A stretch of DNA of 64,000 bases from Niastella sp966212235 (GCA_966212235.1 CBIHPP010000006.1:248001-312000); one strand, 5' to 3'; positions 6,917 to 16,505 are shown, counted from the stretch's first letter. The notes: generated by a model not told the origin, from the letters alone. Translations and numbers: made by a program.

Positions 6917-9013
6917 ATGTCTCTTTTACCTGCCTGGCCCATTTGGAAAGAATCACCTTTTATACGGTTTGTTATTCCGCTCATTGCTGGTATCGCCTGT
7001 CAGTGGTATTGGCCTGTTTCCGTTCTTTTTTTATGGCTTCTTTTGGCCTTCAGTGCAATGGCACTTTGGGTATTTTCTATGCAACCATTATCACGCCAAT
7101 ACCATGCCCAATGGTACAACGGTACGTGGTTACACGCAATGTTATTTACCACCGGAAGTTTACTATTTTATTATAAGGACATACGACATCAAAATATTAG
7201 TATTACCAGTCAGTATACTGCAGGAAATGCGGTGCTGGTAACCATTGAAGAACCACTGTCTGAAAAAAACCAATCCTATAAAACCATTGCATCTGTTCAG
7301 GCAGTTTTATTTGACCATTCTATTAGCAAATCCAGCGGAAAAATCATTCTGTATTTTCAGAAAGACAGTATTGCTCAACATCTTCATTATGGCAAACAAT
7401 TGTTATTATTTAAAGCATTGCAACCGGTAAAAAATACAGGCAACCCGGGCTGCTTTGATTATCAGCGCTATTGCACTTTTCAGGGTATTTCATACCAGGT
7501 TTACCTAAAGCAAGGCGAGTATGTAACGCTCAAAATAGAAAATGAAAATCTGTTTAGGAAATATCTTTTTTCCACAAGAGAAAAAATAGTCGGGCTGATT
7601 AAAAAATACATCCCGGGAACTAAAGAAGCCGGGCTTGCCGAAGCTATGCTTATTGGCTACAAAGAGGACCTTGACAAAAAACTGGTTCAATCCTATTCCG
7701 ATACAGGCGTCGTGCACATCATTGCTATTTCTGGCTTGCACCTGGGATTGATCTATTGGCTACTAATACTTTTATGTAAACCGCTTTCAAAACATAAAAC
7801 AGGTAGAATTGTACAACCTATTCTTATCATTGCCGGTCTTTGGTTGTTTAGTTGTATTGCCGGTGGTTCCCCTTCTGTGCTGCGCTCTGCAGTCATGTTC
7901 ACCTGCATAGTCATTGGGGATTCAATCAACAGGAAAACATCTATATTCAATAGCCTTGCTGCTTCTGCTTTTATGCTTCTTTGTTTCAACCCCATGTGGT
8001 TATGGGATGCCGGCTTTCAGTTATCATATGCAGCAGTATTGAGCCTGGCTGTTTTTTACAAACCCATATATAATCTGCTATTTATTCAAAACAAACTATT
8101 GGATCTTGTATGGAAGTCGATATGCGTTACACTAGCTGCGCAAATACTTACTGTGCCTGTATCTGTCTATCATTTTCACCAGTTCCCCAATTTATTTCTT
8201 ATTGCCAACCTGCTGGCTGTTCCATTATCCAGTATCATTATTATTGGTGAAATAATCCTCTGTCTCGTAAGCATTTTTCCGTTTGTTGCAACAGGTATTG
8301 GGTACCTGTTACACCATATTGTTTACTGGTTGAATACCTTCATTGAACAAGTAGGCAGCATGCCTTTTGCCACTATGAACGATCTGCTGGTAAGCTTTCC
8401 ACAACTCATTTGCCTCTATGCATTCATTGGCGCCATTGCATGGTGGTTGTTATATAATAGAAAGATGGGGGCCCGTATATCCCTAATGGCATTATTGCTT
8501 TTTATGGCATTCCGTTTAGTTGATGTATGGAACGCCCGTCAACAAAAAAAGCTTATCGTATATAACATACCAAAACACAGCGCTATTGACGTTATGGTAG
8601 GTCAAACCTGTTTATTTAAAGCCGACAGCAAGTTGCAGCAGAATGACTTATTGCAAAAATTTCATCTACAACCCAGCCGGTTATTACACCGCGTAATCAA
8701 CCTATATACCCCCGCGAATTCACTGGCTGAAAAGAACTTTTTCCGGTTCGGAAATACCTCCTTTTTACTGATCGATACACCGTTGAATCTGGAACAGGCC
8801 TCCCCAAAGATCCCTGTTGATATTATTATTCTTTTAAATAACCCGGCTATTAAAATGGCACAGCTAGCCAGTGTTTTTACCTGCCGCCAATATGTTTTTG
8901 ACGCATCTAATCCAACCTGGAAAGTAGCCAAATGGCAACAGGAGTGTGATCAGTTGGGGCTGCCAGCCTTTTCAGTTGCAGACAGGGGCGCTTTTGTTTT
9001 CAACCTGTATTAA
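6917..9013 (+). CDS. comEC: ComEC/Rec2-family membrane channel protein
   Basis: 698 residues. Family members carry single-stranded DNA through the inner membrane during natural transformation. The start at 6917 (MSLLPAWPIWKESPF) is preferred, because the longer frame to 6839 begins inside the terminator. An N-terminal membrane region is followed by a DUF4131-like soluble region, then the Competence domain with the signature VVHIIAISGLHLGLIY and several helices to about residue 500. The C-terminal about 180 residues have the outline of the metallo-beta-lactamase-like domain (FGNTSFLLIDTP, VDIIILLNNP) but no HxHxDH metal motif. comF and radA lie further along the window. Competence in this organism is not shown. 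Confidence 0.9.
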   Translation: MSLLPAWPIWKESPFIRFVIPLIAGIACQWYWPVSVLFLWLLLAFSAMALWVFSMQPLSRQYHAQWYNGTWLHAMLFTTGSLLFYYKDIRHQNISITSQYTAGNAVLVTIEEPLSEKNQSYKTIASVQAVLFDHSISKSSGKIILYFQKDSIAQHLHYGKQLLLFKALQPVKNTGNPGCFDYQRYCTFQGISYQVYLKQGEYVTLKIENENLFRKYLFSTREKIVGLIKKYIPGTKEAGLAEAMLIGYKEDLDKKLVQSYSDTGVVHIIAISGLHLGLIYWLLILLCKPLSKHKTGRIVQPILIIAGLWLFSCIAGGSPSVLRSAVMFTCIVIGDSINRKTSIFNSLAASAFMLLCFNPMWLWDAGFQLSYAAVLSLAVFYKPIYNLLFIQNKLLDLVWKSICVTLAAQILTVPVSVYHFHQFPNLFLIANLLAVPLSSIIIIGEIILCLVSIFPFVATGIGYLLHHIVYWLNTFIEQVGSMPFATMNDLLVSFPQLICLYAFIGAIAWWLLYNRKMGARISLMALLLFMAFRLVDVWNARQQKKLIVYNIPKHSAIDVMVGQTCLFKADSKLQQNDLLQKFHLQPSRLLHRVINLYTPANSLAEKNFFRFGNTSFLLIDTPLNLEQASPKIPVDIIILLNNPAIKMAQLASVFTCRQYVFDASNPTWKVAKWQQECDQLGLPAFSVADRGAFVFNLY

Positions 9014-9023
9014 CCTACCTTTG
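8993..9023 (+). promoter_or_regulatory. Bacteroidota-type promoter for purH
   Basis: TTTG (8993-8996), a 19-nt spacer and TACCTTTG (9016-9023) match the Bacteroidota consensus exactly. It overlaps the end of comEC and would start a leader of about 90 nt before purH. That leader has a GC-rich inverted segment with CCGG words (about 9039-9062). Confidence 0.75.
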
Positions 9024-9117
9024 CGCCCTTTAATAAAGGCCGGTTTACCAGCCGGCAGGCAGCTTTTTGATCCAATATGCCCATGTACGCCTGACAATTT
9101 ACCACTCAATATATTTT

Positions 9118-10641
9118 ATGACCAAAAAGATACAGTCTGCGCTTATTTCTGTTTTTTATAAAGATGGCCTGGAACCCCTTGTAAAGGTGTTGCACCAACA
9201 GGGCATAACCATCTACTCTACTGGTGGTACTCAATCATTTATAGAGAAAATGGGCATTCCCGTAGTACCGGTTGAGCAGTTAACAACCTACCCTTCTATT
9301 CTGGGTGGCCGGGTAAAAACCCTGCATCCTTCGGTTTTTGGTGGCATCCTGGGCCGCAGGGAGCTGGAATCTGATGTTCAGGAAATGAAACAGTATAACA
9401 TTCCTGAAATTGACCTGGTTATCGTTGACCTGTATCCATTTGAAGAAACCGTAGCCAGCACTTCGGAAGAAAAGCTGATCATTGAAAAAATTGATATTGG
9501 CGGTCCTTCCATGATTCGTGGGGCAGCCAAAAACTTCAGCCATGTGGTGGTATTAGCGGCCAAAACTGATTATCAGGTACTGGCCGATATGCTTTCAGAA
9601 CAAAACGGCGCAACCACGCTGGAACAACGCCGTGCCTTTGCATCCAAAGCTTTTCAGATTGTAGCTCATTATGATGTGGCTATTGCAAAATATTTTAATC
9701 CTGACGGTGACCTGTATTTTCTGGAATCAGTTCCCAATCCTAAAACAATGCGGTACGGCGAAAACCCACACCAGACCGGCGTGTTTTATGGCGATTTGAA
9801 TCAATTGTTCCACCAACTGAATGGTAAAGAGCTTTCTTACAATAACCTGGTAGATGTAGATGCCGCTGTACAATTGATCAACGACTTTTCTTCGGGCGAA
9901 ACAGGCACCGTGTTCGCGATCATTAAACACACGAATGTTTGTGGCATCGCCTCCAGGGATACAGTTAAAGCAGCCTGGGATGCAGCCCTGGCCGGGGACC
10001 CTGAAAGTGCTTTTGGTGGTGTGTTGGTTTGTAATGCAACGATCGATAAAGCTACTGCAGATGCCATTAGTGAAATATTCTTTGAAGTATTGATTGCTCC
10101 ATCATTTGCAGAGGATGCCCTGGCGGTTTTGAAATCAAAAAAGAATCGCATCCTGTTACAACAAAAGGCAACAGCCAGTGGCACCCGTCAATATAAATCC
10201 GTGCTCAATGGCGTACTGGCACAGGGAGAAGATAAAGGCAATTACCTGGAATGGAAAGAAGTTGGCGGTCGTGAAAGCAGTCAGGCCGAGAAATCTGACC
10301 TGGTTTTCGCCAACATCGTTTGCAAACACCTGAAGTCAAATGCCATTGCACTGGTTAAAAATAAACAACTGATTGGTAAAGGCTGCGGACAAACCAGTCG
10401 TGTTGATGCATTGCGTCATGCATTGGAAAAAGCCCGTCAGTTTGAATTTGATTTGAAAGAAGCCGTACTGGCCAGTGATGCCTTCTTCCCGTTCAATGAT
10501 TGTGTGCAACTGGGCCATGCAGCCGGTATTACAGCCTTTATTCAACCGGGCGGTTCCGTGCGCGATAAAGATTCTATCGAATATTGCCAACAACATCAGT
10601 TAGCGATGGTAATCACCGGTATGCGGCATTTTAAACACTAG
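9118..10641 (+). CDS. purH: Bifunctional AICAR formyltransferase/IMP cyclohydrolase
   Basis: 507 residues. It catalyses the last two steps of de novo purine synthesis: formylation of AICAR with 10-formyl-THF, then ring closure to IMP. Start at MTKKIQSALISVFYKDG (9118). The N-terminal MGS-like cyclohydrolase domain (about 1-190) has the STGGT and KTLHPSVFGGILGRR motifs. The C-terminal formyltransferase domain has RYGENPHQ, KHTNVCGIA, DPESAFGG and the closing region DAFFPFNDCV through AGITAFIQPGGSVRD. Length and motifs are normal. It has its own promoter (8993-9023) and terminator (10665-10710), so it is probably monocistronic. Confidence 0.97.
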   Translation: MTKKIQSALISVFYKDGLEPLVKVLHQQGITIYSTGGTQSFIEKMGIPVVPVEQLTTYPSILGGRVKTLHPSVFGGILGRRELESDVQEMKQYNIPEIDLVIVDLYPFEETVASTSEEKLIIEKIDIGGPSMIRGAAKNFSHVVVLAAKTDYQVLADMLSEQNGATTLEQRRAFASKAFQIVAHYDVAIAKYFNPDGDLYFLESVPNPKTMRYGENPHQTGVFYGDLNQLFHQLNGKELSYNNLVDVDAAVQLINDFSSGETGTVFAIIKHTNVCGIASRDTVKAAWDAALAGDPESAFGGVLVCNATIDKATADAISEIFFEVLIAPSFAEDALAVLKSKKNRILLQQKATASGTRQYKSVLNGVLAQGEDKGNYLEWKEVGGRESSQAEKSDLVFANIVCKHLKSNAIALVKNKQLIGKGCGQTSRVDALRHALEKARQFEFDLKEAVLASDAFFPFNDCVQLGHAAGITAFIQPGGSVRDKDSIEYCQQHQLAMVITGMRHFKH

Positions 10642-10664
10642 AAGATTTACTTAATATAGTTACT

Positions 10665-10710
10665 ATTCCAGGCTTCCCGGAACAAATCCGAAGCCTGGAA
10701 TTTTTGTTTT
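10665..10710 (+). terminator. Intrinsic terminator after purH
   Basis: A 12-bp perfect stem (ATTCCAGGCTTC at 10665-10676 with its complement at 10690-10701) and a 13-nt loop are followed by a T-rich tail. Confidence 0.9.
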
Positions 10711-10740
10711 ATGAAGGTGCTGTTGACAGGGACCTGCATT

Positions 10741-10768
10741 TGCGTGCAGCTTGCAGCTTGTAGCTGTA
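10741..10768. repeat. GCAGCTT word repeat
   Basis: GCAGCTT occurs directly in tandem at 10746-10752 and 10753-10759, followed by a related TAGCTG and a T-run. It lies just past the 3' end of the deacetylase-like gene and is one site of the intergenic word-repeat group described in the findings. Confidence 0.5.
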
Positions 10769-10771
10769 TTT

Positions 10772-12100
10772 TTAGGCCTCGTCATTATACGCATCCCAAT
10801 ACACCGTTTCTTTCATAAACAATTCAAAGAGATCACGCCAGCCTGCATACAATGGATCGGTGCCTAAAATGAAGTTGTGCCAGATGGGAATAAAAACACC
10901 TTTACAGCCTTTTACCCGTTCATAGTACTGGATCAATTCATTATAGGTTTGCTGCGGTGTTTGCTTTTGCTCAAACAAGGAATTGGCATCCATAAAGCAA
11001 AAGGGATATATCATCAGTGAGGTCGCTTCTTCTTTTTCCAGGTCGTACCAGTAAAACGGTGAGCATACTGAAGCCCTGAATCCGTTGATACTGCCATAGC
11101 CCATGGAAAAATCTTTTTCAATGCCTGTTTGTATCAGCCGGCGATAAGTAACAGGCAGCGAAAAGCGAATATAATGCTGGCGGCTATGAACGATCTTTTT
11201 TTCACCTACCACTTCCATCCACTCCAGCTCTTCTTTCAGCAGCGCTCCATCGTCACCGCTTTGCCACGATGGATGCCAGCCTAAATGAGAAGCATTGGCA
11301 TAATAGGCTATCAGGTCGCGGAACGCTTTCTTTTGACAGGATGTATTTTTATCGTACCTGGACGTTCTTTTTGCTGCCAGAAAAAAGAAATGGGGTTTCA
11401 GGCGGCAATATAAATGCCAGGCATCCAGCCACTCAAAGCAATCAAAAGGATCTTTTCGTTTGCCCCGCAACACCAGCCATCGATCTTTTATCCTTGCCCA
11501 TTCCCCTTTACGGATGGAATTTACAAAACCGCCCAATGTCCGTTTCCAGCCTTTGTGCAGATACGACCAGGCAATATCTATATCATACGTCAACAAACAT
11601 TTGAATTGTGTTTGTTTGAATATAAGCGTGGGAAATTTATATTGTAATGTTTTCCTGAACGATTGCAGCCAGTAATTGATCAAAGGCTGCGGTAAGAAAT
11701 GTTCGCGAAAAGCCAGCGAGTTGGTATGAGCATAACGGCCGTACTCATCTTTTTCATGCGGCAAATATTCTTCATACCGGCTAAGCAGGTAAAATGATGC
11801 CGCCAATATATCGAATGGAAAATCGCCCTCGGTTTCAAAGAAAGCCTTGTGAAAATTGACCTCAAAACACGAAATGGTTTGTGGACGAACGCCGGCCTCA
11901 AAAAGCAACGGCGTGTTCCGGATAAAGCATTCTTCCTCAGAAAACGCCTGCGTGGAATAGTTTAAACGAGGTTGTGTTGAGGCATTGTAATACGCTTTAT
12001 CGGTCGTGATCTGTATCGCTTCGTCAAATAACTCATTACTAATAAAATCAACAATGTATTGCAGCCGGGACGATATGGTATGGGTATAAAGAAGTAGCAT
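10772..12100 (-). CDS. Polysaccharide deacetylase-like protein (DUF7033 type)
   Basis: 442 residues from the Met at 12100 (MLLLYTHTISSRLQY). The longer frame to 12127 would run through a terminator hairpin. The N-terminal half resembles the Bacteroidota DUF7033 module (FDILAASFYLLSRYEEYLP). The C-terminal half is NodB-like, with the metal-binding region modified to TYDIDIAWSY and the His motif as LGWHPSW. The last part (PIWHNF) fits the same fold. Such proteins often lie near cell-surface polysaccharide genes; here the neighbour is lutB-like, separated by a terminator. No signal peptide. The substrate is unknown, and the unusual acidic motif leaves catalytic activity open. Confidence 0.75.
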   Translation of the reverse strand: MLLLYTHTISSRLQYIVDFISNELFDEAIQITTDKAYYNASTQPRLNYSTQAFSEEECFIRNTPLLFEAGVRPQTISCFEVNFHKAFFETEGDFPFDILAASFYLLSRYEEYLPHEKDEYGRYAHTNSLAFREHFLPQPLINYWLQSFRKTLQYKFPTLIFKQTQFKCLLTYDIDIAWSYLHKGWKRTLGGFVNSIRKGEWARIKDRWLVLRGKRKDPFDCFEWLDAWHLYCRLKPHFFFLAAKRTSRYDKNTSCQKKAFRDLIAYYANASHLGWHPSWQSGDDGALLKEELEWMEVVGEKKIVHSRQHYIRFSLPVTYRRLIQTGIEKDFSMGYGSINGFRASVCSPFYWYDLEKEEATSLMIYPFCFMDANSLFEQKQTPQQTYNELIQYYERVKGCKGVFIPIWHNFILGTDPLYAGWRDLFELFMKETVYWDAYNDEA

Positions 12101-12112
12101 CAATAGGCTGCA

Positions 12113-12145
12113 AAATAAAAAAGTCAACTTAAAAAGTTGACTTTT
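12113..12145 (-). terminator. Intrinsic terminator after the lutB-like gene
   Basis: A perfect 10-bp stem (AAGTCAACTT at 12121-12130 with its complement at 12134-12143, loop AAA) is followed on the minus strand by TTTTATTTT. Its position fixes the start of the next gene at 12100 rather than 12127. Confidence 0.85.
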
Positions 12146-12279
12146 AGCATATGTTTATTACTGATGTGCAGATAATTCTGTATAATCATGGGCTGCCGGT
12201 ACAAGCTCATTAATCCATATCTGTAACCGGCAACAGACTCATTAACCTGTAATTCGGGACTTTCACCAACCCCCAATTC

Positions 12280-13665
12280 CTACTTACCTTTATTCCCTTC
12301 CCGCTCCCGCCACATTTGATTAAACGTCTTTCCGGCAAAATTCAGGTCGGCCCGGCTGTGGGTCCAACCCTTGAATACTTTATTTACCATCCAGTTTTTT
12401 AATTTCTGATTGCCCATATTCATCATGCCGCGGTGCAGGCTGGCCTGTTTCCAAACTTTCCAGGCTATTTTTTCAGTCCAGGAGGCGGAGCCGCTTTCTA
12501 CAGCATCATGCCGGTTTTCGAGCAATATTTCATGCAGGTTAATCTTTACAGCGCAAACCTCCGTGCAATTACCACATAAAGAAGAGGCATAGCTTAAATG
12601 TTTCCATTCGCCCAGCTCTTTCAATTGTGGCGTAATAACGGCTCCAATGGGGCCGCTATACGTTGTTTCATACGCATGACCACCAATGTTTTTATACACC
12701 GGGCAGGCATTTAAACAGGCGCCGCACCGGATACAATACAGGCTCTCACGGGTTCTTTCGTTGGCCAGAATATTGGTACGGCCATTATCGAGCAGTATTA
12801 CATACATTTCATCAGGACCATCCGGCTCGCCTTGTTGTCTGGGTCCGGAAATAATGGTGTTATAAGAAGTGATCCATTGGCCAGTGCCGTAGGTTGCCAG
12901 CAATGGCCAGAACAGGGCCAGGTCATTCATAGAAGGAATAACCTTTTCAATGCCCGTAATAACGATATGTGTTTTGGGAAAAGCGTTGCTTAACCGTGCA
13001 TTTCCTTCATTTTCACTCACTGCTACGCCTCCTATATCGGCCAGGATAAAATTAGCACCAGTAACGCCCACTTCAGCCTGAACATATTTCTCCCGCAGTT
13101 TATCCCGGGCAACCAGGGTCAGTTGTTCTGCAGACAAATTGGGTGGTACGTGCAATTTCTCAGCAAACAATTTGGCGATGTCTTCCCTGCTCTTATGCAT
13201 CGCGGGGGTAACTATATGGTAAGGCGGTTCGCCATCTAATTGCTGAATATATTCGCCGAGGTCAGTTTCCACGCTTTCAATACCATGCTCCTCCAAAAAA
13301 TCGTTCAGATGAATTTCTTCCGTCACCATGCTTTTGCTCTTCACGATCGTTTTGCAGCTCTTTGCTTTGCAAATAGCCAGCACCGCATCCAGGGCCTGTT
13401 GGGTATTTTCAGCCCAAATCACTTTGCCGCCACGCCTGGTTAAATTGGTTTCAAATTGTTCAAGATATTCATCGAGCTTTTCAATAGCCCGCCATTTTAT
13501 ATTTTTTGCTCTTTCCCGCGCCAGGTGAACATCTGTATACTGCTGTTTACCCAGGGGTACAGTCGCATTATACTTGCTTATGTTAAAACTTACTTTTCTC
13601 CGGTGATCCAGATCAGCAGCCTTAATAGTGCTTTTTGCCATGAAAGAGTCAGCATGCTCGCTCAT
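12280..13665 (-). CDS. lutB: LutB-like iron-sulfur protein (LUD domain plus two 4Fe-4S clusters)
   Basis: 461 residues. LutB works with LutA and LutC to oxidise L-lactate to pyruvate. The N-terminal LUD domain (about 60-300) is followed by two ferredoxin-type Cys clusters, IRCGACLNACPVY and SSLCGNCTEVCAVKI, which bind two 4Fe-4S centres. It starts at MSEHADSF (13665). No lutA or lutC lies within the surrounding 13 kb; the neighbours are a DUF3109 gene upstream and a deacetylase-like gene downstream. The partners may be encoded elsewhere, or this may be a solo LUD oxidoreductase. Confidence is high for the family, moderate for lactate as substrate. Confidence 0.88.
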   Translation of the reverse strand: MSEHADSFMAKSTIKAADLDHRRKVSFNISKYNATVPLGKQQYTDVHLARERAKNIKWRAIEKLDEYLEQFETNLTRRGGKVIWAENTQQALDAVLAICKAKSCKTIVKSKSMVTEEIHLNDFLEEHGIESVETDLGEYIQQLDGEPPYHIVTPAMHKSREDIAKLFAEKLHVPPNLSAEQLTLVARDKLREKYVQAEVGVTGANFILADIGGVAVSENEGNARLSNAFPKTHIVITGIEKVIPSMNDLALFWPLLATYGTGQWITSYNTIISGPRQQGEPDGPDEMYVILLDNGRTNILANERTRESLYCIRCGACLNACPVYKNIGGHAYETTYSGPIGAVITPQLKELGEWKHLSYASSLCGNCTEVCAVKINLHEILLENRHDAVESGSASWTEKIAWKVWKQASLHRGMMNMGNQKLKNWMVNKVFKGWTHSRADLNFAGKTFNQMWREREGNKGK

Positions 13666-13735
13666 ACGTTCTTTTTATAGTTCTGTGTACCAGATTCAAA
13701 AATTACTGGCCAATGGGCCCTCTGGGAGATGTACC

Positions 13736-14332
13736 TTATTTACTTTTTTCAGTAAAATATTCTGTGGCTGCTTTATCCAATGCATTATAAAAGGACTCTC
13801 CATACTTACGAACGATGGGTTCCTTTAAAAATTTATAGACCGGCACTTTTAGTTTTTTTCCTAAAGAGCAGGCCGGACTGCATAAAGTGGGGCGGGGTTC
13901 GTAGTTCATGCGATCGTAATCGCCTTTTTTGCCGCTTTTTTGAATGATGGGAAAGAAATGGCAGCTTATAGGTTTTTTCCAGTTAATGACGCCATCGTTA
14001 TAAGCCTGTTCAAAGGCGCATTTAATAACGCCCTTTTCATCGCGTGATCCGTATACACAAATTTCATTATCACCACCCAGTGTGGGTGTTACCCAGCCAA
14101 ATTCCTTATGATAAACATATTTGCCTTTACGCTCAATTTCTGCAATAGCAGCCGGGGTAAGGTAAGGCTTTACTTTTTCAAACAGGTCGACCATAATATC
14201 CAGCTCCGCATCTTCAAGCGGCGCCCCTGCATCCCCTTCTTCACAACATCCACCCTTGCATTTAGCAAGGTCGCACACAAATTGTGCTTCGGCTATTTCA
14301 TCACTGATCAACACTTTTTCTACTACTATCAC
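13736..14332 (-). CDS. DUF3109 family protein
   Basis: 198 residues. The start codon appears to be GTG (14332), giving MIVVEKVLISDEI, the usual beginning in this family. It is rich in conserved Cys: VCDLAKCKGGCCEEGDAGAPL near the N-terminus, then ICVYGSRD, IKCAF, ISCHFFPI and TLCSPACSLGKK. This pattern suggests a zinc or iron-sulfur site, related to the YkgJ-type Cys clusters (inference). The biochemical role is unknown. It lies 70 bp upstream of lutB and about 100 bp downstream of gldD on the same strand, so it may be cotranscribed with both. Confidence 0.88.
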   Translation of the reverse strand: MIVVEKVLISDEIAEAQFVCDLAKCKGGCCEEGDAGAPLEDAELDIMVDLFEKVKPYLTPAAIAEIERKGKYVYHKEFGWVTPTLGGDNEICVYGSRDEKGVIKCAFEQAYNDGVINWKKPISCHFFPIIQKSGKKGDYDRMNYEPRPTLCSPACSLGKKLKVPVYKFLKEPIVRKYGESFYNALDKAATEYFTEKSK

Positions 14333-14428
14333 GTAAAATGTTTTAAAGCGTAAAATTAAACATAAAGAATCATATGAAGGACGGAATACATTGCATCAGC
14401 CACCGGCCCCTTACCGGTTCACCCCTAA

Positions 14429-15022
14429 CTATTTCCACCTGAACGTATTGATAAGGTGCTTCATATCGTCCTGCAAAAAATTATTTACCACACCCAGCGA
14501 ATCTTCATTGGGGCTGGCATCAAAATACAAAGCGCCGCGTAAAAAATGCTTTACTGAGTCGGTTACAAAAAATTGCTTGGCGGTAGCCGCATTGCCCCCT
14601 ACTGAAAAGAACACCCCGCTTACCCCCAATGCGGTACGTATAGGCGAATCAACAATTTCAGTAGCCCGCGTGCTATGCTTGTAGGTCATGTTATAGGCGT
14701 CGTTCACCAGTTTATTCAGATCGCTCTTCCCAATTTCTTTATAACTGATATAGATCTTTCCGCCAAACCGGGGAATGTCGATATTGATCCAGTAAGGATT
14801 TTCAGGCTTGTCTTCAAAGAAAGTCGTGTCCTTTATAACAGAAGCATACACAGGGTATTCGAATGTGTAAGGATACCCGGGTTGATCAAATGCTTTGTAC
14901 TCGTGCCTGGGAAAATCTATTTTAAAATATCCTTTCCGTTTGGGTGTATACGTACTGTTGCAGGCGATTACAGATATCAGTAAAAAAACAAAAGAAAAGC
15001 GCTTTATCAGAAATGTTTTCAT
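14429..15022 (-). CDS. gldD: Gliding motility lipoprotein GldD
   Basis: 197 residues. The N-terminal signal peptide ends in a lipobox (LLISVIAC), so it should be anchored in the membrane by its Cys. The rest matches GldD: YFKIDFPRHEYKAFD, FEYPVYASV, PYWINIDIPRFGGKIYISYK. GldD is required in Flavobacterium johnsoniae for gliding and type IX secretion. It follows gldE with 43 bp between them, the arrangement usual in Bacteroidota, and shares the run with ssb and mutY. The presence of gldD and gldE alone does not show that the organism glides. Confidence 0.93.
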   Translation of the reverse strand: MKTFLIKRFSFVFLLISVIACNSTYTPKRKGYFKIDFPRHEYKAFDQPGYPYTFEYPVYASVIKDTTFFEDKPENPYWINIDIPRFGGKIYISYKEIGKSDLNKLVNDAYNMTYKHSTRATEIVDSPIRTALGVSGVFFSVGGNAATAKQFFVTDSVKHFLRGALYFDASPNEDSLGVVNNFLQDDMKHLINTFRWK

Positions 15023-15050
15023 TCAAATTTTCTATTGGTTGCAGGTTTCC

Positions 15051-15064
15051 CCCGACGTGTCGGG
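15051..15064. repeat. CCCGAC-GT-GTCGGG palindrome
   Basis: A 14-bp perfect palindrome in the 43-bp gldE-gldD spacer. One of four CCCGA...TCGGG elements in the window; the others are at 32437-32451, 49178-49191 and 55294-55308. Confidence 0.6.
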
Positions 15065-15065
15065 A

Positions 15066-16418
15066 CTAGCTCATTTGCTTATCCTGTTTTATATTGATTG
15101 TTACTTTTATTTTACGAATGCGGTTACGGTCAACTTCCAGGGCAACAAAATCAAAGTCGCCTATAGTAGCGGTATCGTTTACTTTTGGAATTTCACCTAC
15201 CAGCTCCAGCATTAACCCTGCCATGGAGTCGCTATCGCCTTTAACCTGGTCGAAGGTGTCTTCCTGCAAATTCATCATTTTGCAGGCATCGTGTATCATG
15301 GTACGGCCTTCGAAAATATAGGTATTGTCATCTATCTTCTTAATACCCGTTTCTTCTTCATCAAATTCATCCCTGATATCGCCAATGATCTCTTCCAGAA
15401 TGTCTTCCAGGGTAACAATGCCGCTGGTTCCGCCAAATTCATCAACCACCACGGCAAAGTGTATATGCCTGCTTTGAAATTCTTTCAGCAGGTCTTCAAT
15501 ATGTTTTTGTTCATGCACAAAGAATGGTGGCCTAACGACAATGTGCCAGTCGAAATTATCAGGCTCATTCAAATGCAGCAAAAGGTCTTTTGTATGCACA
15601 ATTCCAACAATATCGTCGAGGCTTTTGCGGTACACCGGTAATCGGGAATAGTGCAGTTCTTCTACTTTTCTTTTCAGTGCCTGAAAAGTGGCGTCGTATT
15701 CAATTCCGTTTACATCGAGCCGGGTACGCATGATCTGTTTTACAGTGATATTGGGGAATTTATAAATGCCGGCCAGTATTCGCTGTTCTTCTTCTTCGTG
15801 TATGGTGCTTTTAATAGCCAGCTCCAGCTGCTGATGGGTAAATGCACGGGAAGCTTTGCCGCCAAACAATGATTCTACGCTATCAGACGCTTTGAGAAAC
15901 CATACCGACATGCGTTTGAACATATAAAAGATCACTTCAACCAGGAAAGATGCTTCATACGCCGAACGAAGATTATTTTGGGAGGCGCGAACTTTTGGTA
16001 AAATTTCGCCAAATAAAATGATCAGTGAAGAAATGATAACAAGTTTTATTGCATAAACGACCCACATTGACACATTACCGGGTTTTATGATCAGCACCTG
16101 GTCAATAAAAAAGTTAGTGAGTATGATTACGGCTATGTTTACCAGGGTATTGGCGATCATTAATGATATCTGTAAAGCCCTGGGCTCTTCAAGCAGGGAG
16201 GCAATCCTTTTCCAGCCGGTATCCTGCTTGGTCTTGAGCATGTTAATATCCCGGTAGGTGAGTGAAAAAAAAGCCATTTCAGCCCCGGAAATAAAAAAAG
16301 ACAGCAGCAACAACACCAGCACAGCCGCGGCCAGCAGAGTGGTAGCCTGAACGTTGGTCACCATCAACAGCAACTTAAACACATACTCTGATCCAATAAT
16401 CAACAAAGGCTTATCCAA
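15066..16418 (-). CDS. gldE: Gliding motility-associated protein GldE (CNNM/CorC type)
   Basis: 450 residues. An N-terminal CNNM (DUF21) membrane domain with about four helices (LLAAAVLVLLLLSFFISGAEMAFFSL) is followed by a CBS pair (around KQIMRTRLDV and IVGIVHTKDLLLHL) and a C-terminal CorC/HlyC domain. This is the magnesium/cobalt-efflux-like family, and gene order identifies the member as GldE. The frame opens with TTG at 16418; the Met at 16364 (MVTNVQATTLL) is an alternative start. The order mutY-ssb-gldE-gldD is conserved in Bacteroidota. GldE supports GldD function in Flavobacterium; its transport role is unproved. Confidence 0.9.
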   Translation of the reverse strand: MDKPLLIIGSEYVFKLLLMVTNVQATTLLAAAVLVLLLLSFFISGAEMAFFSLTYRDINMLKTKQDTGWKRIASLLEEPRALQISLMIANTLVNIAVIILTNFFIDQVLIIKPGNVSMWVVYAIKLVIISSLIILFGEILPKVRASQNNLRSAYEASFLVEVIFYMFKRMSVWFLKASDSVESLFGGKASRAFTHQQLELAIKSTIHEEEEQRILAGIYKFPNITVKQIMRTRLDVNGIEYDATFQALKRKVEELHYSRLPVYRKSLDDIVGIVHTKDLLLHLNEPDNFDWHIVVRPPFFVHEQKHIEDLLKEFQSRHIHFAVVVDEFGGTSGIVTLEDILEEIIGDIRDEFDEEETGIKKIDDNTYIFEGRTMIHDACKMMNLQEDTFDQVKGDSDSMAGLMLELVGEIPKVNDTATIGDFDFVALEVDRNRIRKIKVTINIKQDKQMS

Positions 16419-16505
16419 AACATGGGGTTTTCATGAATAAATTTAATCGTCAACTCGAATTACGTCCCTGTCATTAAGTCATTAATCAACAAAGTTAATC
16501 AGAAA

